Shown: positions 19,761 through 30,777, counted from the first letter of the stretch. The stretch: 64,000 bases of DNA from Pontimicrobium sp. SW4 (GCF_039954625.1 NZ_CP157199.1:2294001-2358000); one strand, 5' to 3'. Translations and numbers: made by a program. The notes: generated by a model from the letters alone, not told the origin.

Positions 19761-20807
19761 TTATCTAAAACTAAAAGCTATACCAGCAGATGCTGTATTA
19801 TATTCCTGTAATGTATAATCTGCGAATATTTTAAAGAATGCTAAATTTAATCTTGCTCCTAAAGAAGCTCTCATCCCTTTTCCTTCAAAGTTTAAATTAA
19901 TTGGATCGGTAACGGAGTCACTATAACTACCTATTACAGTTCCACTACCATCTTCAACTTCATACTCTAAATCGTAGGTTCCTTTTAATTTTATAGACGA
20001 TTTCCCTCCATTATACCCAACACTTCCATAAAGTGTTACAATTTTAAAATCTAACGAGCCTATAGCTTGTAAGGTCCATGTTTTCATTTCGAAAACTGCT
20101 TCGCCATTTGTTACTGTAATCTCATCCGAAGGATTATCATCTTCAATACTATATGATACATCCATATTAGTGAAAGCACCCAACACAGATATACTTAATG
20201 GGAGTTTATCTATTGGTCCTAAATATTGAGTTAAATCATGTTGCAAGCCTAGTCCAATTAGATTAGCTTCAACAGAATCATCAAAGTTTAGCTTTGGCAC
20301 ATATCTCAGTTTTATATCAGTTTTAAAAGGTAATCCAACACCAAGTTGCACCATTGGAGCAGGCACTCCATTTACTGGCAAATCTTTAGTTATACCACCA
20401 GGCATTTCAAAACTAGCTACATTATAAGTTCCATCACCATTATCAATCTCAACATCTACCGTTGTCTCCAAATCATTTTCACTCATAACAGTTGGTAAGG
20501 AAGTTTCGCCATTAGGTAATGTTAAATATGAATAATCACTAGGTACAAATGAAAATAATTTATCGGCATCTGGAACAAATGAAGCATTAGCGCTTATAGT
20601 TAGGTCAAATCCAAGAGTTTTATGCACTTTTCCAGTTGTAGCCCAACCTCCATTAATACTATACATTAATCCTTTCATAACTGGATTAATATAGTTTTCA
20701 GTTAATTTACTTGCATCTTCAGATGCTAATAACAAACTCTCTAATTCTTGAGAATGTGACGTATGCATCGCTATTAAAAGCGAAAACAAGAGGGATAATT
20801 TTTTCAT
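19761..20807 (-). CDS. DUF6588-like outer-membrane/secreted protein
   Basis: The start is placed at the ATG at 20807, giving 348 residues with a proper signal peptide (MKKLSLLFSLLIAMHTSHSQ). The open frame extends to 20927, but that extension overlaps the gyrB terminator. The mature protein shows NPVMKGLMYSINGGWATTGKVHKTLGFDLTI (quoted in part: GGWATTGKVHKTLGFDL) and repeated amphipathic strands. It ends NTASAGIAFSFR, an aromatic-terminated strand typical of outer-membrane beta barrels. I believe it belongs to DUF6588, whose function is unknown. Two 19-bp near-identical direct repeats lie 44-83 bp upstream. Confidence 0.75.
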   Translation of the reverse strand: MKKLSLLFSLLIAMHTSHSQELESLLLASEDASKLTENYINPVMKGLMYSINGGWATTGKVHKTLGFDLTISANASFVPDADKLFSFVPSDYSYLTLPNGETSLPTVMSENDLETTVDVEIDNGDGTYNVASFEMPGGITKDLPVNGVPAPMVQLGVGLPFKTDIKLRYVPKLNFDDSVEANLIGLGLQHDLTQYLGPIDKLPLSISVLGAFTNMDVSYSIEDDNPSDEITVTNGEAVFEMKTWTLQAIGSLDFKIVTLYGSVGYNGGKSSIKLKGTYDLEYEVEDGSGTVIGSYSDSVTDPINLNFEGKGMRASLGARLNLAFFKIFADYTLQEYNTASAGIAFSFR

Positions 20808-20850
20808 GTTAAATAAATTTAGGTTTATCAAACATATGAAAAATATTTCA

Positions 20851-20890
20851 AAAAATAACGTTTTATCGAAAAAAAATAACATTTTATCGA
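20851..20890 (-). promoter_or_regulatory. Paired 19-bp direct repeats upstream of the DUF6588-like gene, candidate operator
   Basis: AAAAATAACGTTTTATCGA at 20851-20869 recurs at 20872-20890 with a single change (A for G). The period is 21 bp, two helical turns. It sits in the short gap between gyrB's terminator and the start at 20807, where a dimeric regulator could bind. Confidence 0.55.
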
Positions 20891-20911
20891 TGTTTTTATA
20901 ATTCCTATAAC

Positions 20912-20950
20912 AAAAAAATAGCCACACTATTTAGTAAATAATATGGCTGT
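20912..20950 (-). terminator. Terminator of gyrB
   Basis: On the minus strand the 13-bp stem AGCCATATTATTT / AAATAGTGTGGCT (two mismatches, 3-nt loop) is followed by ATTTTTTTG. It begins about 25 bp after the gyrB stop at 20973. Confidence 0.75.
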
Positions 20951-20972
20951 TTTACAAAATTTTAATTACTAT

Positions 20973-23228
<2,256 letters not shown>

Positions 23229-24251
23229 TTAGCAATCAAAAAGTATAATTCCTGAGCCATTTTCATTAGGATATACAATTCTACCATAATCCAAATTCAC
23301 ACCTTTTGCTGTATCGTTTTTTAGCAACATAGCACCATCGGCATCTATATAATCTAAAAGCGGACCAATTTGCGCCAAATTTGAAATACCAACTGTAGAT
23401 TCTGCCATACAACCAGCCATGACATTTAAATTAAGTTCTCGTGCCTTCTCTATCATTTTTAGAGCTGGTGTAAGTCCACCACATTTCATAAGTTTTATAT
23501 TGATGCCATGAAATCCTTCGGCACATTTTTGCACATCTTCAAAACGTTGGCAACTTTCATCAGCAATTAATGGCAAAACACATTCTTTTTTTAAACGCTT
23601 CATACCTTCCCAATCATCAGCTTTTAGAGGCTGTTCAATAAATTCTACGCCAAGTTTTTTTAGCTGAATCGCATTTTGCAATGTTTCCTCGACAGTCCAA
23701 GCACAATTGGCATCAATTCTAAAGATAGCATCTGTGATTTTTCTAAGTTCAGAAATAATTATAACGTCCTGCTCAGTTCCTAGCTTAATTTTATAAATAG
23801 GCCAAGGTGTGTCCAATATTTTCTGCTTCATTATATCAATGGTATCAATACCAATCGTGTAATCACTTAATGGTGAATCTTCATTCCCCATGCAAAAATA
23901 GCTTCTTGTAGTTCTATCTTGAGATTTGGCATAATAATCCCAGTAGGCACAATTAATAGCACATAATGTAAAATAATCGTCTTTTAAATTTGGTTCTAGT
24001 AATTGCCATAAATCGTCTGGATGTTTTCCAAAAGCATTTTCAATAATGCTTTGTGATTTTAAAATAGATTCCTCAATTTTCTTATGTGTAATATTATAAT
24101 ATGGATATGGAATTGCTTCACCATAACCAGTATTTACGCCATTAGAAATTGAAACAACAACAGTATCTTGAGAAATCCTAGTGGATCTGGAAATCGTAAA
24201 CGGATGCTTTAGGATAAGTTGAAATGATTTAGCTGCTAGTTTTAGTTTCAT
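23229..24251 (-). CDS. Dipeptide epimerase (L-Ala-D/L-Glu epimerase-like, enolase superfamily)
   Basis: Likely a muconate-lactonizing-subgroup enolase-superfamily enzyme that epimerises dipeptides such as L-Ala-D-Glu from murein. Key residues are seen: KIKLGT (KxK catalytic lysine), RIDANCAW, EFIEQPL and LIADESC (the three metal ligands), and GINIKLMKCGG (second catalytic lysine). I place the start at the ATG at 24251 (MKLKLAAKSFQ, 340 residues). A longer open frame reaches 24299, but that stretch is the asnB terminator. Substrate specificity is inferred from family. It lies downstream of asnB on the same strand, separated by a terminator. Confidence 0.88.
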   Translation of the reverse strand: MKLKLAAKSFQLILKHPFTISRSTRISQDTVVVSISNGVNTGYGEAIPYPYYNITHKKIEESILKSQSIIENAFGKHPDDLWQLLEPNLKDDYFTLCAINCAYWDYYAKSQDRTTRSYFCMGNEDSPLSDYTIGIDTIDIMKQKILDTPWPIYKIKLGTEQDVIIISELRKITDAIFRIDANCAWTVEETLQNAIQLKKLGVEFIEQPLKADDWEGMKRLKKECVLPLIADESCQRFEDVQKCAEGFHGINIKLMKCGGLTPALKMIEKARELNLNVMAGCMAESTVGISNLAQIGPLLDYIDADGAMLLKNDTAKGVNLDYGRIVYPNENGSGIILFDC

Positions 24252-24268
24252 TGTCTCAAATATAGTTT

Positions 24269-24303
24269 TATAAAATAAAAAAGGTTGGCAAATTGCCAAC
24301 CTT
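24269..24303 (-). terminator. Terminator of asnB
   Basis: On the minus strand AAGGTTGGCAA / TTGCCAACCTT form a near-perfect palindrome followed by TTTTTTATTTTAT, 35 bp after the asnB stop. It overlaps the non-genic 5' extension of the epimerase frame, which supports the shorter epimerase start. Confidence 0.9.
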
Positions 24304-24337
24304 ATCTAATAACTAATTAACCAACCAAATTAGTTAC

Positions 24338-25999
24338 CTAATATGCATCATCATGTACTTTTGCCACTGCTCTTCCGGATGGATCGTTCATGTTTTTAAA
24401 TGCCTCATCCCACTCTAGTGCAATTTTCGTACTACACGCCACACTTGGTTCTTGTGGCACACTTAAAGCTGCTGTATCGCTTGGAAAATGTGACTCGAAA
24501 ATTGTACGATAATAATACTCTTCTTTGTTTTGTGGTGTTTGAATTGGAAATCTAAAATGAGCGTTTTCCAATTGATCATCTGTTACTTCTTCATTAACAA
24601 CTTCCTTTAAAGTATCAATCCAGCTATAACCAACACCATCGCTAAATTGTTCTTTTTGTCTCCATACAACACTTTCAGGTAACATATCTTCAAAGGCTTT
24701 TCTAACCACCCATTTTTCCATACGTTCACCATTTATCATTTTATCTTGAGGGTTGATACGCATAGCCACATCCATAAATTCTTTATCTAAAAATGGGACA
24801 CGCCCTTCAATTCCCCAAGCTGCCAAACTTTTGTTTGCACGTAAGCAATCATACATATGTAATTTACTTAATTTACGAACCGTTTCTTCGTGAAATTCTT
24901 TAGCATTTGGCGCTTTATGAAAGTATAAATAGCCTCCAAATAGTTCGTCCGCTCCTTCACCAGACAACACCATTTTTATTCCCATTGACTTAATAACTCT
25001 AGCCATTAAATACATTGGTGTACTCGCTCTAATAGTTGTTATATCATAGGTTTCTAATTGATAAATCACATCCTTAATGGCATCTAAACCTTCCTGAATT
25101 GTAAACTTAATTTCGTGATGAACAGTTCCAATATGGTCTGCTACTTTTTTAGCAGCTTTTAAATCTGGTGAACCCTCTAGTCCAACAGAAAAACTGTGTA
25201 GTTGTGGCCACCAAGCTTGTTCTTTATCGTCAGCTTCAATACGTCGCTCAGCATATTTTTTTGCAATAGCAGATGTTACTGAAGAATCTAATCCACCAGA
25301 TAACAGCACACCATAAGGCACATCGCTCATTAATTGTCTGTGCACTGCATCTTCCAAAGCTTGTCTTACTGCTGCTATTTCAGTTTTATTCTCTTTAACA
25401 GCATCAAAATCTTCCCAATCTCGCTTGTACCATTGTACAAATTCACCATCCTTACTGCTCATATAATGACCTGGAGGAAACAATTCAATTTTTGTACACA
25501 CGCCTTCTAATGCTTTTAATTCTGACGCTACATAAAACGTTCCTTGTTTATCCCAACCAATATATAATGGAATAATTCCCATGTGGTCACGTGCGATGAA
25601 ATACTCATCCTTCTCTACATCATAAATAGCAAAGCCAAATATGCCATTCATCTCATCGATGAAGTCGGATCCTTTTTCTTTATATAATGCTAGAATTACC
25701 TCACAGTCACTTTCTGTTTGAAACTTATAATCAGGAAATTGCTTACGTAATTGACGATGGTTATATATTTCGCCATTTGCTGCTAAAATAAGTTTCTTGT
25801 CTTCACTAAAAAGTGGTTGTTTTCCAGAAGCTGGATCTACAATAGCTAATCGTTCATGAGCTAATATAGCTTTCTCATCACTATACACACCACTCCAATC
25901 TGGTCCACGATGACGAATAGTTTTTGCCATTTCCAGAATTTGAGGTCTTAATATTTCTGATTTTTCTTTCAAATCGAAAGCACATACAATACCACACAT
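24338..25999 (-). CDS. asnB: Asparagine synthase (glutamine-hydrolysing)
   Basis: The enzyme makes asparagine from aspartate, glutamine and ATP. The 553-residue class II amidotransferase has the N-terminal nucleophile Cys2 (MCGIVCAFD), LAHERLAIVDP, NGEIYNHRQLR and SDCEVILALY in the glutaminase domain. The synthetase domain has the PP-loop LLSGGLDSSVTSAIA (about residue 235), LSGEGADELFGGYLYF and GRVPFLDKEFMD. Length and order match E. coli-type AsnB. It appears to be monocistronic: a clear terminator follows, and the 244-bp divergent gap 26000-26243 precedes it. Confidence 0.96.
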   Translation of the reverse strand: MCGIVCAFDLKEKSEILRPQILEMAKTIRHRGPDWSGVYSDEKAILAHERLAIVDPASGKQPLFSEDKKLILAANGEIYNHRQLRKQFPDYKFQTESDCEVILALYKEKGSDFIDEMNGIFGFAIYDVEKDEYFIARDHMGIIPLYIGWDKQGTFYVASELKALEGVCTKIELFPPGHYMSSKDGEFVQWYKRDWEDFDAVKENKTEIAAVRQALEDAVHRQLMSDVPYGVLLSGGLDSSVTSAIAKKYAERRIEADDKEQAWWPQLHSFSVGLEGSPDLKAAKKVADHIGTVHHEIKFTIQEGLDAIKDVIYQLETYDITTIRASTPMYLMARVIKSMGIKMVLSGEGADELFGGYLYFHKAPNAKEFHEETVRKLSKLHMYDCLRANKSLAAWGIEGRVPFLDKEFMDVAMRINPQDKMINGERMEKWVVRKAFEDMLPESVVWRQKEQFSDGVGYSWIDTLKEVVNEEVTDDQLENAHFRFPIQTPQNKEEYYYRTIFESHFPSDTAALSVPQEPSVACSTKIALEWDEAFKNMNDPSGRAVAKVHDDAY

Positions 26000-26160
26000 A
26001 ATCTTTTTATTTAAATATTATAGTACAAATGTGTAAATTACATATCATATTATAAACACTTAAAGTATTATTAATTACATATTGAAATCGATTAAAAATA
26101 TATTAATGATTTATTGTAACTAAAATTAACAAAAATTACAAGATACACTTGTAAATTGTA

Positions 26161-26212
26161 AAGTTTAACAAAATCTTGCAAGTTTTACATTTTCTATTCA
26201 ATATTTTTAAAA
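26161..26212 (+). promoter_or_regulatory. Upstream box pair of the first DUF2911 gene, shared with the second
   Basis: AAGTTTAACAAAA (26161-26173) and ATTCAATATTTTTAAAA (26196-26212) recur identically, with the same 35-bp start-to-start spacing, at 26829-26880 before the second DUF2911 gene. Conservation of both boxes and spacing marks them as a promoter/operator unit. Confidence 0.6.
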
Positions 26213-26243
26213 AAAATAAAATTTAAAATTAATAAAATTACAC

Positions 26244-26753
26244 ATGAGAAAATCATCATTTATTTCTACAATTGCTTTCGCATTTATAATGTTATTATCA
26301 ACTAATGTAGAAGCGCAAAAATTTGCAGGCTTAGATAAAAGCCCATTAGACATTAGCGTGTCAAAAGACAAATCTGTAAAAATTATTTACAGTAGACCAC
26401 AATTAAAAGGTAGAGAACTAAGTAAGCTTGCTCCTAATGGAAAAGTATGGCGTACTGGTGCTAATGAAGGCACTGAAATCACTTTTAAAAATGATATGAC
26501 ACTTGGTGGCAAAAGTGTAAAAGCAGGAACTTATACGTTAACAACAATTCCAGGGGAGAAAGAATGGACAGTTATTCTTAACTCTACTCTTGGTACTTGG
26601 GGAGGTAATGCAAAATCTGGTGAAGTAACTAGATTTATGGCTAAAGCATCAACTAGTAGTGATTCACTTGAAGCATTTTCTATTGCATTTGACGATGATG
26701 GAAATATGCATTTAGGATGGGGAATTGTAAGAGTTGCCGTTCCTCTGAATTAG
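26244..26753 (+). CDS. DUF2911 domain secreted protein, copy 1
   Basis: The 169-residue protein has a signal peptide (ending NVEAQKF). A DUF2911 domain shows KIIYSRPQLKGREL, LAPNGKVWRTGANEGTEI, VKAGTYTLTTIPGEKEWTVI and a closing W-G-x-V-R-V strand. DUF2911 is a Bacteroidota/Planctomycete beta-rich exported family of unknown function. The next gene is a tandem paralogue with an almost identical signal peptide. The two are separated by a terminator and have duplicated upstream boxes, so they are probably transcribed independently but alike. Confidence 0.88.
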   Translation: MRKSSFISTIAFAFIMLLSTNVEAQKFAGLDKSPLDISVSKDKSVKIIYSRPQLKGRELSKLAPNGKVWRTGANEGTEITFKNDMTLGGKSVKAGTYTLTTIPGEKEWTVILNSTLGTWGGNAKSGEVTRFMAKASTSSDSLEAFSIAFDDDGNMHLGWGIVRVAVPLN

Positions 26754-26775
26754 AACTTCTTTTAGATAATTTACT

Positions 26776-26802
26776 AAAGCCTCAACAATTTGAGGCTTTT
26801 AT
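26776..26802 (+). terminator. Terminator between the two DUF2911 genes
   Basis: AAAGCCTCAA, loop CAAT, TTGAGGCTTT form a perfect 10-bp stem followed by TATT. It lies 22 bp after the first DUF2911 stop. Confidence 0.85.
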
Positions 26803-26828
26803 TATTTAAAAACTATTATCCCTTTGTT

Positions 26829-26880
26829 AAGTTTAACAAAACCTTTCGACTTATGAATAATAAATTCAATATTTTTAAAA
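26829..26880 (+). promoter_or_regulatory. Upstream box pair of the second DUF2911 gene
   Basis: AAGTTTAACAAAA (26829-26841) and ATTCAATATTTTTAAAA (26864-26880) repeat the boxes at 26161-26212 with identical spacing, 23-74 bp before the ATG at 26903. Confidence 0.6.
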
Positions 26881-26902
26881 CAATTATTAAATAAAACTAA
26901 AC

Positions 26903-27436
26903 ATGAAAAAATCATCATTAATTACTACTATCGCTTTCGCATTTATTATGTTATTAACAACTAATGTAAATGCTCAAAAATTTCCTGGACTAGATAAGAG
27001 TCCAATGGATGCAGCCTCTCACCCAAACGATTACAAAGTATCTAATAAAGTTGCGAAAATCGTTTATGGTCGCCCACAATTAAATGGTCGTTCTTTAGAA
27101 AAACTTGCTCCTAACGGAAAACAATGGCGTCTAGGTGCTAATGAAGCTGCCGAAATATCTTTTTATAAAGATGTAACTTTTGGTGGTCAAGCCATTAAAG
27201 CTGGAACATATACAATGTCTGCGATTCCAGGCGAAAAAGAATGGACGTTAATTTTAAGTTCGGACCTAAATGTTTGGGGAAGTTATTTTTATAATGAAGA
27301 AAATGATGTTGCAAGAATTAAAGTTAAAGCAACAATGGCAGACGAATCACTAGAAGTATTCTCTATTGTATTTGACAAAGATGGAACAATGCATATGGGC
27401 TGGGATAAGGTTAGAGTATCTGTACCTATGATGTAA
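26903..27436 (+). CDS. DUF2911 domain secreted protein, copy 2
   Basis: The 177-residue paralogue has the signal peptide ending NVNAQKF. It keeps IVYGRPQLNGRSLEKLAPNG, QWRLGANEAAEI, IKAGTYTMSAIPGEKEWTLI and a final G-W-D-K-V-R-V strand. Compared with copy 1 it has an insertion after PMDAASHP and a YFYNEEND insertion, so the two have diverged well past a recent duplication. Function is unknown; family placement rests on the spaced R-P-x-L-x-G-R and GAN(E) motifs. Confidence 0.88.
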   Translation: MKKSSLITTIAFAFIMLLTTNVNAQKFPGLDKSPMDAASHPNDYKVSNKVAKIVYGRPQLNGRSLEKLAPNGKQWRLGANEAAEISFYKDVTFGGQAIKAGTYTMSAIPGEKEWTLILSSDLNVWGSYFYNEENDVARIKVKATMADESLEVFSIVFDKDGTMHMGWDKVRVSVPMM

Positions 27437-27453
27437 AAACCATATATAACAAT

Positions 27454-27486
27454 TAAAAAAAGCCTTGATAAATCAAGGCTTTTTTA
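27454..27486. terminator. Bidirectional terminator between DUF2911 copy 2 and queE
   Basis: AAAAAAGCCTTGA, loop TAAA, TCAAGGCTTTTTT form a long perfect stem with T tracts on both strands. It touches the queE stop codon at 27487. Confidence 0.9.
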
Positions 27487-28116
27487 TTAAGGTATATTCA
27501 AATACTTATGAGTTTGTAAAGACACTTTCCATTTAGGGTTTTCCATCACGTAGTCTACAATTAACGGAATTACTTTATCTCGTTTACTCCATTCTGGTTG
27601 TAAATACAAAATACAGTCTTTATTAACTTTAGCAGCTTGCTCTTCTGCAAATCTTAAATCATCTTTATTATAAACAATCACTTTAAGTTCATTTGCTTTC
27701 TCGTAGACTTCTTTTGTTGGAAGCTTCATTTTCTTTGGCGATAAGCAAATCCAATCCCAAGTACCAGTAAGTTCGTACGCGCCAGAGGTTTCAATATGCA
27801 CCTTTGCTCCTTTTTCTTTTAAACCTTCTGTTAACTTAGTCATGTCCCATGTTAAAGGCTCACCACCTGTAACCACAACTGTATCACTATACTTTATTGC
27901 ATTATTAATAATTGTAGACGTATCAGTTGGCGGATGCAAATTGGCATTCCAACTTTCTTTTACATCGCACCAATGGCAGCCAACATCACAGCCTCCAATT
28001 CTAACAAAATAAGCAGCAGTTCCTTTGTGATAGCCCTCTCCTTGAATGGTATAAAACTCTTCCATTAACGGAAGCATTTCACCTTTATTTACAAGTTCTA
28101 AAATTTCTTTCTTCAT
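27487..28116 (-). CDS. queE: 7-carboxy-7-deazaguanine synthase (radical SAM)
   Basis: The enzyme rearranges 6-carboxy-tetrahydropterin to 7-carboxy-7-deazaguanine in queuosine synthesis. I use the ATG at 28116 (MKKEILELVNKGEMLP, 209 residues). The open frame reaches a TTG at 28125, but that overlaps a TATCTTTG -7 box. The QueE-type iron-sulfur motif is CDVGCHWC (Cx3Cx2C). EEFYTIQGEGYHKGTAAYFVR precedes it (quoted in part: FYTIQGEGYHKG). VVVTGGEPLTWDM, the SAM-binding GGE, and CLSPKKMKLP also fit. It converges with the DUF2911 genes. Confidence 0.95.
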   Translation of the reverse strand: MKKEILELVNKGEMLPLMEEFYTIQGEGYHKGTAAYFVRIGGCDVGCHWCDVKESWNANLHPPTDTSTIINNAIKYSDTVVVTGGEPLTWDMTKLTEGLKEKGAKVHIETSGAYELTGTWDWICLSPKKMKLPTKEVYEKANELKVIVYNKDDLRFAEEQAAKVNKDCILYLQPEWSKRDKVIPLIVDYVMENPKWKVSLQTHKYLNIP

Positions 28117-28122
28117 TGTGCG

Positions 28123-28130
28123 CAAAGATA
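28123..28130 (-). promoter_or_regulatory. Candidate -7 box of queE
   Basis: The minus strand reads TATCTTTG, an exact TAnnTTTG match. It ends 6 bp before the ATG at 28116, so a very short leader is implied. No good TTG -33 partner is seen. Confidence 0.4.
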
Positions 28131-28203
28131 GTTTAGAGATTCTAGTTTCTCCTTAAAACTTAAAACTATTTTTATTTTGATTTGATTAAGATTACTTATT
28201 TTT

Positions 28204-29772
28204 ATGAAAATTTTACAGACCATGACTCGCAAAGAAGAATTCTTTAATCACATCACTCAAGGTAACACATTTAAAGGTGATTATATCACTTTGGGTTCGG
28301 CAATATTAGATGAAGAAACAGTTAAAAATGCCTATGTAAAAGTGCCACTAAAAACTATGAATAGACATGGTTTAATTGCTGGAGCTACAGGGACAGGTAA
28401 AACCAAAACACTTCAGGTATTAGCCGAAAATTTAAGCGAACAAGGTATACCTGTAGTTTTAATGGATATTAAAGGCGATTTAAGTGGTTTAGCACAACCA
28501 AGTCCTGGACATCCAAAAATTGATGAACGCCACGAAAAAATTGGATTACCTTTTGATCCAAAAGCATTTCCTGTTGAAATCATGTCTCTATCGGAACAAG
28601 ATGGTGTTCGTTTAAGAGCAACGGTAAGTGAATTTGGACCTGTATTAATTTCGCGAATTTTAGATGTATCGGAAACTCAATCTGGAATTATTTCGGTAAT
28701 ATTTAAATATTGCGACGATAATAAGTTACCGCTTCTAGATTTAAAAGATTTCAAGAAAATTCTTCAATATGCTACCAATGAGGGCAAAAAAGAATTTGAA
28801 GAAGCCTATGGCAGAATCTCTACAGCTTCTACTGGTGCTATTTTGCGTCGCATTGTAGAACTAGAACAACAAGGTGGCGATTTATTTTTTGGTGAAAAGA
28901 GTTTTGAGGTTGAAGACTTAGTTAGAATTACCAAAGATGGTCAAGGCTACATAAATATTATTAGATTAACCGATATTCAAGATAAGCCAAAACTATTTTC
29001 AACATTTATGTTGAGTTTATTAGCAGAAATCTATGAAACTTTCCCTGAGCAAGGCGATTCTGGAAGACCAGAACTTATTATGTTTATTGACGAAGCGCAT
29101 TTAATTTTTAACGAAGCTTCTAAAGCCCTTCTTAATCAAATTGAAAGCATTGTAAAACTTATAAGAAGTAAAGGTATTGGACTCTATTTTGTAACTCAAA
29201 ACCCTACAGATGTGCCTGAAGCAGTTTTGAGTCAGTTAGGTTTAAAAGTGCAACACGCCTTACGAGCGTTTACCGCAAAAGACAGAAAAGCTATAAAACT
29301 AACAGCTCAAAATTATCCAGATACGGATTATTATGACACTGCCGAAGTATTAACTTCTCTAGGAATTGGTGAAGCATTAGTATCTGCCTTAGACGAAAAA
29401 GGACGTCCCACACCATTGGCTGCAACTATGATGCGAGCGCCTATGAGTAGGATGGATATTTTGGCTCAAAAGGAGTTAAATCAATTATTAGACGACTCGA
29501 AGTTAGTCTTAAAATATAATGAAGAAATTGACCGTGAAAGTGCTTATGAAATGCTCAACGAAAAAATTAAAAAAGCGGAAAACTTAAGGAAAAAAGAAGA
29601 CGAACGTTTAGCACTTGAAGAAGAACGTGAAAAACTCAGAAAAGAAAAAGAATCAAATTCGAGAAAAAGATCTTCAACAAGATCCCAACGACAAAATCCT
29701 GTTATTAAAGTATTAACTAGCGCAACATTCATAAGAGCTGTATTTGGAGTTCTAAAAAAAGTAATGAAATAA
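28204..29772 (+). CDS. HerA/DUF853-family ATPase
   Basis: The 522-residue protein is of the DUF853 / HerA-like helicase family, FtsK-HerA superfamily P-loop ATPases. Walker A is GATGTGKTKTLQVLAE (about residue 63), preceded by NRHGLIAG. VVLMDIKGDLSGLAQPSPGHP (quoted in part: MDIKGDLSGLA) and Walker B IMFIDEAHLIF (about residue 296) follow, then the sensor region YFVTQNPTDVPEAVLSQLG. A long charged coiled-coil tail (about 440-500) ends in a basic region. Family members are cytoplasmic; a DNA-translocase role is inferred and the target is unknown. MTRKEEF at 28225 is an alternative start. Confidence 0.88.
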   Translation: MKILQTMTRKEEFFNHITQGNTFKGDYITLGSAILDEETVKNAYVKVPLKTMNRHGLIAGATGTGKTKTLQVLAENLSEQGIPVVLMDIKGDLSGLAQPSPGHPKIDERHEKIGLPFDPKAFPVEIMSLSEQDGVRLRATVSEFGPVLISRILDVSETQSGIISVIFKYCDDNKLPLLDLKDFKKILQYATNEGKKEFEEAYGRISTASTGAILRRIVELEQQGGDLFFGEKSFEVEDLVRITKDGQGYINIIRLTDIQDKPKLFSTFMLSLLAEIYETFPEQGDSGRPELIMFIDEAHLIFNEASKALLNQIESIVKLIRSKGIGLYFVTQNPTDVPEAVLSQLGLKVQHALRAFTAKDRKAIKLTAQNYPDTDYYDTAEVLTSLGIGEALVSALDEKGRPTPLAATMMRAPMSRMDILAQKELNQLLDDSKLVLKYNEEIDRESAYEMLNEKIKKAENLRKKEDERLALEEEREKLRKEKESNSRKRSSTRSQRQNPVIKVLTSATFIRAVFGVLKKVMK

Positions 29773-29845
29773 TCCCATAATGGCCATTTCACAACTACTG
29801 TCAATATAAACAAAACAAAAAACCTAAAGTCACATATATTTACAA

Positions 29846-30400
29846 ATGAAACACTCAATCTTAGCCTTAATTCTATCTATTACCTTATTAATTTCTTGTA
29901 ATAAAGAACAAGACCCTTTTCAAATAGCAACACAAAATGTTGGTAACCTAAACGATTCTACTCAAGTAAAAGATTTAAAGATGGTATTCGCAAACGATTC
30001 CATTGTTACCTCAGTAAGTGGTGATGAATTTAGTGGTAGTACAAACGATATTCTTGTTTACGAAAAAGGAGGTAAACAATTACTCGTCCTTTCACCATCT
30101 CAATCTCTAGATTCTACTGCAACCATTAGGACTGTTAGAGTTATTGATGAACGCTATAAAACACATAAAGGATTACGTGCTAACAGCACTTTTAAAACTG
30201 TTAGAGATAACTATAAGATTTCGAGCATTCAAAATACCTTACGTAATATTATTGTATCTATTGATGATATCAACGTGTATTTTACAATCGACAAGAATGA
30301 ATTACCCGCTGAAATGCGTTTTGATATGAATTTAAAAATTGAAGCTATTCATATTCCTGATGATGCTAAGATTAAAAACTTTTTTATTCAGTGGTTTTAG
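29846..30400 (+). CDS. Lipoprotein of unknown function
   Basis: The 184-residue protein has an SPII signal with lipobox LLISC (Cys at about residue 18). The mature part has beta-rich stretches (SVSGDEFSGSTNDILVYEKGGKQLLVLSPSQ, seen as KGGKQLLVLSPSQ). I do not recognise the fold. The ATG of the cupin gene follows the stop with no gap, so translation is probably coupled and the pair may act together. Confidence 0.72.
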   Translation: MKHSILALILSITLLISCNKEQDPFQIATQNVGNLNDSTQVKDLKMVFANDSIVTSVSGDEFSGSTNDILVYEKGGKQLLVLSPSQSLDSTATIRTVRVIDERYKTHKGLRANSTFKTVRDNYKISSIQNTLRNIIVSIDDINVYFTIDKNELPAEMRFDMNLKIEAIHIPDDAKIKNFFIQWF

Positions 30401-30763
30401 ATGAAAAAATACACCCTACAAAAATTACCTTTTATTGTTCCTACTGATGATGGTAAACTTATCGAGGAACATTTTGGAAATGCAATAAACAACAACCCAG
30501 AATTAAGTATTGCACATATGGTTGCACCTTCGGGTTGGAGCGAGCCTTTTCAAACACCTGAATTTGATGAATACACCTATATTCTTAAAGGCAAAAAGCA
30601 ATTTATTATTGATGGTGAAACCATTGTGTTAGAAGCTGGACAATCTATAAAAATCAATAAAAATGTTAGAGTACAGTACTCAAATCCATTTACCGAACCT
30701 TGTGAGTATTTAGCAATTTGTACACCCGCTTTTTCTATTGACAAAGTTCATAGAGAAGACTAA
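30401..30763 (+). CDS. Cupin domain protein
   Basis: The 120-residue single-domain cupin shows the two motifs PEFDEYTYILKGKKQFII and the G-Q-S-I-K-I-N-K...V...N second half. The usual metal-binding His residues of motif 1 are not obvious (E and Y in their place), so the metal site may be altered or absent. Reaction unknown. It abuts the lipoprotein gene upstream and is 14 bp before the alpha/beta hydrolase gene, which suggests a small operon. Confidence 0.82.
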   Translation: MKKYTLQKLPFIVPTDDGKLIEEHFGNAINNNPELSIAHMVAPSGWSEPFQTPEFDEYTYILKGKKQFIIDGETIVLEAGQSIKINKNVRVQYSNPFTEPCEYLAICTPAFSIDKVHRED

Positions 30764-30777
30764 GCACACCTATTTTT

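Noticed and set aside
20808..20927. A 40-residue extension of the DUF6588-like protein
   Set aside because: It overlaps the gyrB terminator and the 19-bp direct repeats; the ATG at 20807 gives a proper signal peptide.
24252..24299. An N-terminal extension of the dipeptide epimerase (MAICQPFLFYKTIF...)
   Set aside because: The extension is encoded by the asnB terminator hairpin and its T tract; the ATG at 24251 gives the normal family start.
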